64,000 bases of DNA from RGIG4034 sp045576455 (GTDB lineage: Bacteria; Bacillota; Clostridia; Lachnospirales; Lachnospiraceae). The notes beneath the pieces were generated by a model that saw only the letters and a program-made list of their open reading frames with translations, was not told where the DNA came from and did not search any database. Position numbers and translations under genes: made by a program. Of the stretch, positions 17,819 to 26,428 are shown piece after piece (within the stretch, counting starts at the first letter, position 1; every line of letters starts with the position of its first letter). The stretch covers positions 1 to 64,000 of the forward strand of contig JAZNGM010000013.1 in the NCBI GenBank assembly GCA_045576455.1. Reading direction: 5' to 3'.

Positions 17819-18456
17819 TGATTAAAATTGGAAGAATTGTACTCGGAATGGTAGGCACGAACTGCTATTTTGTATATCGCGATGATGAAGAGGGGGATAT
17901 CAGGCATGCATTGGTATTTGACCCTGCCGATAACGGCGAGCATCTGTATAATAAGTTAAAAGATGCAGGCTTTGAAGTATCGGCCATTTTCCTGACGCAT
18001 GGTCATTTTGACCATATATTAGGTGTAAAAAAATTAAAAGAATTATCGGGTGCATCAGTGTATGCCAATGCAGCCGAAAAAGAAGTGTTAACGGACGTTA
18101 ATAAGAATTGTACCAATCAGATAGGAAAACCGTATGACGTGGATGCAGATGTGTATCTTAAAGATGGCGAAGAGATTACATTAGCAGACATTACCCTTAA
18201 GATGATAGCTACGCCGGGACATACCATCGGAAGCTGCTGTTACTATATTGAGGAGATGGGAACGCTCGTATGTGGTGATACGCTTTTTGAACAGTCGGTG
18301 GGAAGAACAGACCTTCCGACAGGAAGCGAAAGTACTTTGATTCGTTCCATCAGGGAAAAGTTGTTTGTATTACCGGAGGAAACCCAGTGCTATCCGGGTC
18401 ATGGAGATAGTACAACGATTGGATATGAGAAGAAGTACAATCCGTTTTGCTGTTAA
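17818..18456 (+). CDS. Metallo-beta-lactamase fold hydrolase (glyoxalase II-like)
   Basis: 212 residues. The zinc motif THGHFDH (HxHxDH) is near residue 60, with further ligands in TPGHTIGS, CGDTLF and YPGHGDST. It belongs to the small hydroxyacylglutathione-hydrolase-like group that commonly follows relA in Clostridia; the natural thioester is not known. It is coupled to relA by a one-base stop/start overlap. Confidence 0.92.
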   Translation: MIKIGRIVLGMVGTNCYFVYRDDEEGDIRHALVFDPADNGEHLYNKLKDAGFEVSAIFLTHGHFDHILGVKKLKELSGASVYANAAEKEVLTDVNKNCTNQIGKPYDVDADVYLKDGEEITLADITLKMIATPGHTIGSCCYYIEEMGTLVCGDTLFEQSVGRTDLPTGSESTLIRSIREKLFVLPEETQCYPGHGDSTTIGYEKKYNPFCC

Positions 18457-18470
18457 TGCAAAGCGGATTG
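18438..18470. other. Inverted repeat spanning the stop codon of the MBL gene
   Basis: CAATCCGTTTTGC and GCAAAGCGGATTG form a 13-bp stem (one G-U pair) with a 7-base loop that contains the stop codon. There is no strong T tract, so it may be a weak terminator or processing site between this gene and hemZ. Confidence 0.5.
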
Positions 18471-18501
18471 CTTATGTTTACGATATATTACGGAGTTTAT
18501 T

Positions 18502-19956
18502 ATGTTACAGATTAGAATGAATGAAATGACATATGAATATGACATCCATGCGCTTGTAAAAGCTTTTTTCCCGAAGGAAGAGCTGGAATTTACAACGGGT
18601 TTAAGACCGGATGTTACGGAAACCTATACAAGTCTTTTGGTTTTTGAGATAGGTGAAGATAGTATTATTATGTCATTTTGGAATGCGCATGGATTATACA
18701 AAGAGTATAAACTTAACCTACAAGAGGGTGTGGACGCCGGAATAAGAAAAAATGAGTTCAAGAAGTTTTTATACCGTTCGTTAAGTGACTATACCGGAAA
18801 AGAACTTCCGTGGGGAAATCTTACAGGCATACGTCCGACGAAGCTTGCTATGGCTAAGCTCGACGCGGGACTTACGGATGAAGAAATAAAAGATAACCTT
18901 ATGGACGAGCACTATGTAAGCGTAGAAAAAGCAACGCTTGCCGTAGATATAGCTAAGAGGGAAAAAGAGATTCTTAAGGATATCCATTATGAAAGCGGAT
19001 ACAGCCTCTACATAGGAATTCCGTTCTGCCCAACTACCTGCCTTTATTGCTCTTTTACATCATATCCGTTATGTGTATGGGAAAAGAGAATGGACGACTA
19101 TATTAATGCACTGTTTACGGAAATGGATGCCGCAGCAGAGCTTATGAAGGGGAAAACGCTTGATACTGTCTATATAGGAGGCGGTACGCCGACAACACTT
19201 ACGGCAGAGCATCTTGATAAGCTTTTGACGAAAATAGAAGATACCTTTGATTTTTCCCATGTAAAGGAATTTACGGTGGAAGCAGGAAGGGCTGACAGTA
19301 TTACGAGGGAGAAGCTGGAAGCGTTAAGGAAACATAAAGTATCGAGAATTTCCATTAATCCGCAAACAATGCATGATAAGACGCTATCCCTTATCGGAAG
19401 ACGTCATACGGTGGCACAGGTGGAAGAAGCTTTCCGTATGGCGCGGGAATTGGGCTTTGATAACATTAACATGGATATTATTCTCGGACTTTTGGAGGAG
19501 ACGGATGAAGATGTTCAGTATACTATCGACAAGATATGCGAACTTAATCCGGATAACCTTACGGTACATTCCCTTGCCATTAAACGCGCCTCGAAGCTCA
19601 ACCGTTTTATTACCGAGAATGGTTATATGGTATCCAATAATACCGATAAGACGATGAAAATAGCAGAAGATGGTGCAAAAAGGCTTGGTATGAAGCCGTA
19701 TTACCTTTACAGACAGAAAAACATGACCGGTAATTTCGAAAACGTCGGTTATGCAAAAGAAGGTAAAAACGGTATTTATAACATTCTTATTATGGAAGAA
19801 AAACAGTCCATTGTAGCGTTAGGAGCAGGCTCCATATCCAAGGCAGTTTATCCGGACGGCAGAATCGAAAGATGTGATAATGTAAAGGATGTGGCTCTTT
19901 ACATAGAAAAAATCGGTGAAATGATTGAGAGAAAACGGAAGCTATTTGAGTATTAA
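18502..19956 (+). CDS. hemZ: HemZ-like coproporphyrinogen III dehydrogenase (radical SAM)
   Basis: 484 residues. The radical SAM cluster motif is CPTTCLYCSF, after a roughly 165-residue N-terminal extension typical of HemZ. Further family marks are IGGGTPTTL and VSRISINPQTM. HemZ proteins are annotated as oxygen-independent coproporphyrinogen oxidases, though several HemN-like proteins turn out to be heme chaperones or methyltransferases, so the activity is only inferred. Position after relA and the MBL gene is conserved in Clostridia. Confidence 0.9.
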   Translation: MLQIRMNEMTYEYDIHALVKAFFPKEELEFTTGLRPDVTETYTSLLVFEIGEDSIIMSFWNAHGLYKEYKLNLQEGVDAGIRKNEFKKFLYRSLSDYTGKELPWGNLTGIRPTKLAMAKLDAGLTDEEIKDNLMDEHYVSVEKATLAVDIAKREKEILKDIHYESGYSLYIGIPFCPTTCLYCSFTSYPLCVWEKRMDDYINALFTEMDAAAELMKGKTLDTVYIGGGTPTTLTAEHLDKLLTKIEDTFDFSHVKEFTVEAGRADSITREKLEALRKHKVSRISINPQTMHDKTLSLIGRRHTVAQVEEAFRMARELGFDNINMDIILGLLEETDEDVQYTIDKICELNPDNLTVHSLAIKRASKLNRFITENGYMVSNNTDKTMKIAEDGAKRLGMKPYYLYRQKNMTGNFENVGYAKEGKNGIYNILIMEEKQSIVALGAGSISKAVYPDGRIERCDNVKDVALYIEKIGEMIERKRKLFEY

Positions 19957-19989
19957 ATTTGATGCTCCCCCTATTTTGTGAGTAAAACT

Positions 19990-20020
19990 TGCGGATTATG
20001 TCAAAAATCTGCGTATTGTG
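19990..20020 (+). promoter_or_regulatory. Direct-repeat regulatory site, copy 1 (LytTR-type candidate)
   Basis: TGCGGATTATG (19990-20000) and TGCGTATTGTG (20010-20020) are imperfect 11-bp direct repeats with a 20-bp period. The site is nearly identical to 32318-32348, including the central spacer TCAAAAATC. LytTR response regulators bind paired direct repeats about two helical turns apart, and such a regulator is encoded at 31499-32209. It lies ten bases upstream of the predicted -35. Confidence 0.75.
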
Positions 20021-20029
20021 AAAAAAATG

Positions 20030-20057
20030 ATGAAAATAGTGGAGTATATAGTACAAT
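20030..20057 (+). promoter_or_regulatory. Promoter of the secreted orphan, matching the 32358 promoter
   Basis: ATGAAA (20030-20035), 16 bases, TACAAT (20052-20057). It aligns without gaps to the promoter at 32358-32385. A weak -35 with a short spacer fits dependence on an activator. Confidence 0.6.
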
Positions 20058-20143
20058 GGTATAAGTGTTGTAGTATCGCCGGTGGGAATTATTTGCACAA
20101 AAGGTATGCTGCAAAATAAACATGGTTAAGGGAGAATTAAATT

Positions 20144-20881
20144 ATGAAGAACAGCAAAAAAATAAACCGCATATTTAAAGGCTTGCTTGTATTAGTGTTG
20201 GTGGTAGGCATGCTTTTGGGTAATGAGGTAACAGCCGGTGCCACGGGCAGCACAACGTATCATTTTTGTGGTTTGTCCGGAGGGAATCATAAAAATCGGC
20301 CGGTAGAGGGAACTATCCTGTATCAGGGAGATGTTTTGGAGTATGGTATCTATGATGATGGTCATAATGATGGAGTATATACTTTATTTGTTGATAACGT
20401 GGAAACGCAGGGCGTTTCGGTGGGGTCTTATCTTGGTACCGAACTTTATGAATGGACAGCAGACGCAACGTATGTAGTAACAAGAATATCAGTAATTCAG
20501 GAAGGCGATAACCATATATCTACTCAGGGAGAAATTTATTTGGAAAAATGGATTGAAACTCCTGTCGAAGAGGAAACCGTACCTGCTTGGTTATTGGCAT
20601 TTAATGAGGATTATGCCCAGATGCTTAAGGATATAAGCGAAGCTGAAAGTGGTGCAAACGTGGAAATTGATGCAACAGTATGGCATTCCTTTAGTGCAAA
20701 GCAGTTAGAAGAATTGATGCAGAGAAGTGACGTGAATTTGGTATTTACATATGCATATGAAGGAGAAAAGTTTAAGGTAACGATACCTGCAGGCACAGAA
20801 ATGATTTATGATTGCGAATGGTATGGACCACTTAAGTTAAATGCCCTGTTTGGCAGAACTATGATAAGTGAAGCGGAATAA
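20144..20881 (+). CDS. Secreted protein with C-terminal WHSFSA/WYGPLKLNA module
   Basis: 245 residues. A signal peptide (basic start, hydrophobic 14-27, likely cleavage near TAGA) is followed by an N-terminal domain resembling that of the protein at 34710. The C-terminal 75 residues (DATVWHSFSA ... EWYGPLKLNALFGRTMI) are a diverged copy of the module shared by the three proteins at 32457-35741. No enzyme motif, LPxTG or membrane anchor is seen, so the product is probably released or held non-covalently. It sits alone between hemZ and hisS, genes that are neighbours in many relatives, so it looks like an insertion. Its promoter matches that of the 32-kb cluster. Function unknown. Confidence 0.85.
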   Translation: MKNSKKINRIFKGLLVLVLVVGMLLGNEVTAGATGSTTYHFCGLSGGNHKNRPVEGTILYQGDVLEYGIYDDGHNDGVYTLFVDNVETQGVSVGSYLGTELYEWTADATYVVTRISVIQEGDNHISTQGEIYLEKWIETPVEEETVPAWLLAFNEDYAQMLKDISEAESGANVEIDATVWHSFSAKQLEELMQRSDVNLVFTYAYEGEKFKVTIPAGTEMIYDCEWYGPLKLNALFGRTMISEAE

Positions 20882-21057
20882 GAAGAGGCAATTGCACAAA
20901 TAGAAAAACAAATTAATGATTGATTATTAGAAAAGTGTTTGTTGGTTTTTTTTCGGCAGATACTTTTTTATTGCTTGACTACTTATGGTATTACAAAATA
21001 ATTGACATCCGGATGGACTTATGGATAAAATTGTGACAAGTTGTTTGCACATTTATG

Positions 21058-21086
21058 TTGAATTCAACAATGATTAAGTGTAAAAT
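21058..21086 (+). promoter_or_regulatory. Promoter of hisS
   Basis: TTGAAT (21058-21063), 17 bases, TAAAAT (21081-21086), 47 bases before the ATG. A second candidate -35, TTGACA, lies at 21002-21007. No T-box leader (specifier hairpin or AGGGTGG box) is visible. Confidence 0.65.
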
Positions 21087-21133
21087 CGTAGGATAGGGTT
21101 TGTTACAAGAGTTTGTCACAAAGGAGTTATAAA

Positions 21134-22393
21134 ATGGCACTTATTAAGAAACCGGTAACCGGTATGAAGGAAATTATGCCAAGAGAGATGGAAATACGTG
21201 ATTATGTTATGCGCGTAATTAAAGAAACGTATGCCTCTTTTGGTTTTACATCAATTGAAACCCCGTGCGTGGAAGATATCAGAAATCTTTGCAGTAAGCA
21301 GGGTGGCGAAAATGAAAAGCTTATATTTAAAATTTTAAAGAGAGGCGAAAAGCTGAATCTTGAAACGGCTGAGAGTGAAGCAGATTTGGTAGATACGGGA
21401 CTCCGTTATGATTTGACTGTTCCGCTGGTACGTTTCTATTCCAATAACCAGAATAATCTTCCTAATCCGTTTAAGGCACTTCAGATGGGTAATGTATGGC
21501 GTGCGGACAGACCACAGAGAGGCAGATACCGCCAGTTTATGCAGTGTGATATAGATATTCTCGGCGAAGCTACCAATCTTGCAGAGATTGAGTTGATACT
21601 TGCAACGACCACTACACTCGGCAAACTTGGATTTAAGGGATTTGAAATCAGAATTAATGAGAGAAGACTTTTGAAAGCGATGGCGGCTTATGCAGGCTTT
21701 GGCGAAGAAAGTTATGATACGGTATTCATTATTCTTGATAAGATGGATAAAATCGGTTTGGATGGCGTTAAGGAAGAATTGCTTGCAGACGGATTTAGTC
21801 AAGAAGTGGTTGATAAGTATTGTTCTCTTTTTGAAGATGTTAAGACAGGAATCGAGGGTGTTAAGAAGATGAAAGATACGCTCGGCGATTTCCTTGATGA
21901 TGAGATTGCAACAAGTCTTTCGGAAATCATTGAAAGTGTTGAAAATACAAAGTGTGCGGATTTTGCCATGGTATTTGATCCGACACTCGTGCGCGGTATG
22001 TCTTATTATACAGGAACTATTTTTGAAATTGCCATTCCTGAGTTTGGCGGAAGCTGTGGCGGCGGTGGCCGTTATGATAAGATGGTAGGAAATTTTACCG
22101 GTTCTGATGTTCCGGCATGCGGTTTTTCCATCGGATTTGAAAGAATCGTTTTGTTACTTCTTGAAAGTGGGTTTGAAATTCCGGGAAGAGGCGCTAAGTG
22201 TGCATACCTTATTGAGAAAGGCTTGCCGGCAGACAGACTTGTGGAAGTAATGCGTGAGGCAATGCAGGAGCGTGAAAAAGGCATGCAGGTTCTTGTTGCT
22301 AAAATGAACAAGAATAAGAAGTTCCAGAAAGAACAGCTTATGAGTGATGGTTATACAGAGTTTAAAGAGTTTTATAAAAATCCGTTACAATAG
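21134..22393 (+). CDS. hisS: Histidyl-tRNA synthetase
   Basis: 419 residues from the ATG at 21134, which has AAGGAG ahead; the longer frame from a TTG at 21113 lacks support. Class II motif 2 is seen in QMGNVWRADRPQRGRYRQFMQCD, quoted here only by its ends QMGNVWRA and FMQCD, and the histidine-specific segment LVRGMSYYTG is present. Charges tRNA-His with histidine in the cytoplasm. It is 97 bases before aspS. Confidence 0.97.
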   Translation: MALIKKPVTGMKEIMPREMEIRDYVMRVIKETYASFGFTSIETPCVEDIRNLCSKQGGENEKLIFKILKRGEKLNLETAESEADLVDTGLRYDLTVPLVRFYSNNQNNLPNPFKALQMGNVWRADRPQRGRYRQFMQCDIDILGEATNLAEIELILATTTTLGKLGFKGFEIRINERRLLKAMAAYAGFGEESYDTVFIILDKMDKIGLDGVKEELLADGFSQEVVDKYCSLFEDVKTGIEGVKKMKDTLGDFLDDEIATSLSEIIESVENTKCADFAMVFDPTLVRGMSYYTGTIFEIAIPEFGGSCGGGGRYDKMVGNFTGSDVPACGFSIGFERIVLLLLESGFEIPGRGAKCAYLIEKGLPADRLVEVMREAMQEREKGMQVLVAKMNKNKKFQKEQLMSDGYTEFKEFYKNPLQ

Positions 22394-22449
22394 ATTGCTA
22401 CAATCAGATTACTACAATCAGATTACTATAAAAGCAGATTAGTTACAAT
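22394..22449. repeat. Short tandem repeat between hisS and aspS
   Basis: ATTGCTACAATCAG (22394-22407) and ATTACTACAATCAG (22408-22421) are followed by two degraded copies up to 22449. The array begins right after the hisS stop and looks like a slippage product. Confidence 0.7.
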
Positions 22450-22490
22450 AAATGGAAGGAGTCACCGTCCGGTGATGCAAGGAAATAAAA

Positions 22491-24284
22491 ATGGCTGAAT
22501 CAATGAATGGATTAAAGAGAACCCACCGATGCGCAGAACTTAGTGTGCAGGATGTAGGAAAAACAGTTACCGTTATGGGCTGGGTTCAGAAGAGTAGAAA
22601 TAAAGGTGGTATCATTTTCGTCGATTTACGTGACAGAAGTGGTCTTTTACAGATTATTTTTGAAGGAACGGATATTGATGAGGAAGGCTTTGCAAAAGCG
22701 GAAAAACTCCGTAGTGAATTTGTTATTGCCGTAGTAGGAACGGTAGAAAAGAGAGCAGGCGGTATTAATGAAAATCTGGCAACCGGTGAGATTGAAATCC
22801 GTGCCAATGCACTCCGCATTCTTTCTGAATCAGAGACACCGCCATTTCCGATTGAAGAGAATTCCAAGACGAAGGAAGAGTTAAGATTAAAATACAGATA
22901 TCTTGATTTAAGAAGACCGGATATCCAGAAAAACCTGATGCTGAGAAGTAAAGTAGCAACCAAGATGCGTGAATTTATGGCAAATGAGGGATTCCTTGAA
23001 ATTGAAACCCCGATGCTTACCAAGTCAACACCGGAGGGGGCAAGGGAATATCTTGTACCAAGCCGTGTGCATCCGGGTAAATTTTATGCACTTCCACAGT
23101 CACCGCAGATTTTTAAGCAGCTTTTGATGTGCTCGGGTTATGACAGATATTTCCAGATTGTAAAATGTTTCCGTGATGAAGATTTGCGCGCGGACAGACA
23201 GCCTGAATTTACACAAGTAGATATGGAATTATCCTTTGTTGACGTAGAAGATGTACTGGATGTTAACGAAAGATTATTACAGGCAGTATTTAAAGATGCT
23301 ATTGGTGTAGATGTAAAACTTCCGCTTCCAAGAATTACATGGAAGGAAGCAATGGAGCGATATGGTTCTGACAAACCGGATACCCGTTTTGGCATGGAAC
23401 TTAATAATGTAAGTGATATTGTTAAGGACTGCGAGTTTGTAGTTTTTGCAGATGCTATCAAAAACGGCGGTTCCGTACGTGGTATTAATGCTAAGGGCGA
23501 AGGTGAAATGCCGCGTAAAAAGATAGATGCACTCGTTGAGTTTGCAAAAGGTTATGGCGCAAAAGGTCTTGCGTACATTGCCATTGCACAGGACGGAACG
23601 AGAAAGTGTTCTTTTGCCAAGTTTATGAAAGAGGAAGAACTTGACAGCCTTGTAAATGCAATGCAGGGTGAACCGGGCGACTTACTTTTGTTTGCGGCTG
23701 ATAAGAATGCCCTTGTTTTCAGTGTCCTTGGCGCTTTAAGAATTGAGATTGCAAAACAGCAGGGTATACTTGATAAGAACCGGTTTAATCTTCTTTGGGT
23801 AACAGAGTTCCCGCTTCTTGAGTACAGCGAGGAAGAGGACAGATTTGTTGCGATGCATCATCCTTTTACCATGCCTATGGACGAAGATTTACAGTATCTT
23901 GATACAGACCCGGGCAGAGTACGTGCTAAAGCTTACGATATCGTATTAAACGGCGTTGAGCTGGGTGGCGGTAGTGTAAGAATCTTCCAGCATGATGTAC
24001 AGGAGAAGATGTTTGAAGTGCTTGGATTTACACCGGAAGAAGCATATGAGAGATTCGGCTTCTTATTAGATGCATTTAAGTATGGTGTGCCGCCACATGC
24101 AGGACTTGCCTATGGACTTGACCGTATCATCATGTTAATGACAGGTGCAGATTCCTTACGTGATGTTATTGCATTCCCTAAGATTAAAGATGCTTCTTGT
24201 CTTATGACGGATGTACCGCATGCGGTAGACAAAAAACAGCTTGATGAATTATTTGTAGAAATTGTTACACCGGAAGAATCATGA
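22491..24284 (+). CDS. aspS: Aspartyl-tRNA synthetase
   Basis: 597 residues, the long bacterial type. It has an N-terminal OB-fold anticodon-binding domain (VMGWVQKSRNKGGIIFVDLR region), class II motif 2 (CFRDEDLRADRQPEFTQ), an inserted GAD domain, and motif 3 (YGLDRIIMLM). Charges tRNA-Asp, and in organisms lacking AsnRS may also charge tRNA-Asn. A 6-bp inverted repeat (TCACCG/CGGTGA, 22462-22475) lies just upstream. The stop overlaps the next ATG (ATGA). Confidence 0.97.
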   Translation: MAESMNGLKRTHRCAELSVQDVGKTVTVMGWVQKSRNKGGIIFVDLRDRSGLLQIIFEGTDIDEEGFAKAEKLRSEFVIAVVGTVEKRAGGINENLATGEIEIRANALRILSESETPPFPIEENSKTKEELRLKYRYLDLRRPDIQKNLMLRSKVATKMREFMANEGFLEIETPMLTKSTPEGAREYLVPSRVHPGKFYALPQSPQIFKQLLMCSGYDRYFQIVKCFRDEDLRADRQPEFTQVDMELSFVDVEDVLDVNERLLQAVFKDAIGVDVKLPLPRITWKEAMERYGSDKPDTRFGMELNNVSDIVKDCEFVVFADAIKNGGSVRGINAKGEGEMPRKKIDALVEFAKGYGAKGLAYIAIAQDGTRKCSFAKFMKEEELDSLVNAMQGEPGDLLLFAADKNALVFSVLGALRIEIAKQQGILDKNRFNLLWVTEFPLLEYSEEEDRFVAMHHPFTMPMDEDLQYLDTDPGRVRAKAYDIVLNGVELGGGSVRIFQHDVQEKMFEVLGFTPEEAYERFGFLLDAFKYGVPPHAGLAYGLDRIIMLMTGADSLRDVIAFPKIKDASCLMTDVPHAVDKKQLDELFVEIVTPEES

Positions 24285-24940
24285 TAAAAATATATTATAA
24301 AAAAACAGACGAAAGAGCATGTGACAATGCTCTTTTGTCAAATGTAATATTATCTGAACAAAGAAAAGAAAAAGCGTTAGCTTTAAGAAATATCAACGAT
24401 AAGCGTTTAAGCGTAGCGGCATCCCTTCTTTTACAGGAAGCAATCACAGAATGGACCGGATGTGCACAGGAACCGTTCTATTTTGCATATGACGGAAATG
24501 GAAAACCCATGCTTCCGGCAGCGTATACAAAATCCCTTCATTGGGGCGGAAAAAGAACCGGCAATCCGGAGCGGGATATTTATGTTAATTTGTCCCATTC
24601 AGGAGATTATGTTGCTTGCGTGATAGGGGATGAACCGGTAGGTATTGATATACAAAAATGGCGTGGATATAAAGAAACTGTGTCAGAACGCTATTTTCAC
24701 ATTAAGGAGCTTGAAAAACTGTCGGCGGTTCCTGCAGAGGATAGGGAAAGACTTTTTTACTTTATATGGGCGCGCAAAGAAGCATATATTAAGTACACGG
24801 GACTTGGTATGCGGCAGAATCTAAATCTTTTTAATGTCTTTGATGAAAGCGAATATAGTTATGAAGACGTAACTGATATAGAAGGATATGCACTTTCAGC
24901 TATATGCAAAAAGAATAATAACAGCCGGAATTTAGGATAA
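24281..24940 (+). CDS. 4'-phosphopantetheinyl transferase, Sfp type
   Basis: 219 residues. The Sfp motifs are GIDIQKWRG (metal-binding Asp) and WARKEAYIKYTG (WxxKEAxxK). It transfers phosphopantetheine from CoA to carrier-protein serines. No carrier protein, NRPS or PKS gene is in the window, so the partner is unknown. It overlaps the aspS stop by four bases. Confidence 0.9.
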   Translation: MIKIYYKKTDERACDNALLSNVILSEQRKEKALALRNINDKRLSVAASLLLQEAITEWTGCAQEPFYFAYDGNGKPMLPAAYTKSLHWGGKRTGNPERDIYVNLSHSGDYVACVIGDEPVGIDIQKWRGYKETVSERYFHIKELEKLSAVPAEDRERLFYFIWARKEAYIKYTGLGMRQNLNLFNVFDESEYSYEDVTDIEGYALSAICKKNNNSRNLG

Positions 24941-24957
24941 GACCTTGATTCCGGCTG
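24922..24957 (+). terminator. Possible terminator overlapping the transferase stop
   Basis: CAGCCGGAAT (24922-24931) and ATTCCGGCTG (24948-24957) form a perfect stem with a 16-base loop that contains the stop codon. It is followed only by AATTTA, so termination strength is doubtful. Confidence 0.5.
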
Positions 24958-25002
24958 AATTTATCTAAGAAGTAGTGAAAGCACATAGAAATAGAAATGG
25001 GA

Positions 25003-25548
25003 TTAGGGATAGTTTTCGGGATAAATTGTCTGTGTGATTCCATCCGCAATAGCGTAAGCTACGGCATTAAAACGGCTGTCAAAAATGTTGTTATCCTTTT
25101 CGGAATTAATAAAACCGACTTCCACCAATACGGCGGGCATAGAGGTGCGGCGTAAAACAACCAGATTTTTCCGCTCATCAATGCCGAGATTTTTAAAACC
25201 GATGGATTCAAGCTGACGGTTAATGTTGCGTGCCATTTCAGCGGCCCTGCCATACTCGTTATATACAAGGGATTCGACACCGTTGTACTGGTTCGGATAT
25301 AAGGAGGAATTGCGATGGATGGAGATAAAATAATCTGCATTTGCTGCATTTCCTTCGGTTGCTTTTCTGAAAGGCGATTCATAAATATCCGATGTACGGG
25401 TATATACTACATTAAAGCCGTAGCTTTCAAGAATATCACCGACAGCAAGGGTAAGGTTTAAATTATCATCTTTTTCATTGCGCTGGCCGTAAACCGCGCC
25501 GGGATCTGAGCCACCATGGCCGGCGTCCAAAACAATTGTGATTGCCAT
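25003..25548 (-). CDS. N-acetylmuramoyl-L-alanine amidase (Amidase_3)
   Basis: 181 residues from the ATG at 25548; the frame extends to 25608 but the domain begins at MAITIVLDAGHGG. Zinc ligands are visible in DAGHGGSDPG, the Glu of PFRKATEGNAAN region, and ISIHRNSS, with the catalytic Glu in VLVEVGFINS. It cleaves the bond between MurNAc and the stem peptide. No signal peptide or wall-binding domain is seen, so export is not explained; it resembles the small CwlD-like amidases used in spore cortex or cell separation. Confidence 0.9.
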   Translation of the reverse strand: MAITIVLDAGHGGSDPGAVYGQRNEKDDNLNLTLAVGDILESYGFNVVYTRTSDIYESPFRKATEGNAANADYFISIHRNSSLYPNQYNGVESLVYNEYGRAAEMARNINRQLESIGFKNLGIDERKNLVVLRRTSMPAVLVEVGFINSEKDNNIFDSRFNAVAYAIADGITQTIYPENYP

Positions 25549-25699
25549 ATATATTTTCCAATCACCGGATTTGTTATAATATATGCTGAAATGTCTCATT
25601 TGACACATTTTGGATATTTTTATAAAATGTGTAGAAATCAGTATTTTTATTTGCTTATATATTTTGAAATATATTGTGTGATTCAGGGAGGAACAAAAA

Positions 25700-26356
25700 G
25701 TGACTTACGAAGAAATTAAGAAAAATCCTGAGGTTAATGCTTTGTTGAAAAAAGGAAATGCAGACCTCGGAGTATTAGGATATACCGATCATTCCGTGGC
25801 ACACGGCGCACTGGTGGCGGAGCGTGCCGCAATGGTATTGAGAAGCTTCGGATATGGTGAAAAAGAACAGGAACTTGCTAAAATTGCAGGTTATATGCAT
25901 GATATCGGGAATGCGGTAAACCGTACACATCATGCAGAAAGCGGTGCGCTTCTTGCTTATGATATTTTGTCTAAGACAGATATGAGTGTCGAGGACAGAA
26001 TCAGTATTATGTCGGCTATCGGTAATCATGATGAATCAACCGGTGGTGCGAAGGATGCTATAGGAGCTGCGTTAATTATTGCCGATAAAACGGATGTAAG
26101 ACGGAACCGTGTGCGTAATCATGACATGGCGACGTTTGATATACATGACAGGGTAAATTATGCCGTAACGGATGCGGAGCTTGAAATAATAGTGGAAAAA
26201 AGAGAAATTATCCTTCATTTACAGGTCGATGAAAAAATATGTACCATGTATGATTATTTTGATATTTTCCTTGAAAGAATGCTGATGTGCAGAAAAGCGG
26301 CGGAAATGCTTTCAGCACGTTTCAGACTGATTGCTAACGGAAGCAAGATATTGTAG
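25700..26356 (+). CDS. HD-domain phosphohydrolase
   Basis: 218 residues from a GTG at 25700 with GGGAGG upstream. The HD motif is in AGYMHDIGNAVN, with a preceding His in DHSVAHGALVAE and later HDES and ADKTD segments that complete the metal site. Substrate unknown; the family hydrolyses nucleotides or cyclic dinucleotides. It is 72 bases ahead of spoVAD. Confidence 0.85.
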   Translation: MTYEEIKKNPEVNALLKKGNADLGVLGYTDHSVAHGALVAERAAMVLRSFGYGEKEQELAKIAGYMHDIGNAVNRTHHAESGALLAYDILSKTDMSVEDRISIMSAIGNHDESTGGAKDAIGAALIIADKTDVRRNRVRNHDMATFDIHDRVNYAVTDAELEIIVEKREIILHLQVDEKICTMYDYFDIFLERMLMCRKAAEMLSARFRLIANGSKIL

Positions 26357-26428
26357 ATCTTTAATTAAAATGTATAGAAACGCGGTATCACACAGATAAT
26401 AATGTAAAATTATTAAAGAGGTGAAAGC

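Noticed and set aside
21113..21133. Longer N-terminus of hisS from TTG
   Set aside because: The ribosome binding site AAGGAG lies inside this stretch and the family sequence starts at MALIKKP.
20882..22490. T-box leaders in front of hisS or aspS
   Set aside because: No specifier hairpin, antiterminator consensus or terminator could be found in either leader; only a plain promoter and, before aspS, a short tandem repeat.
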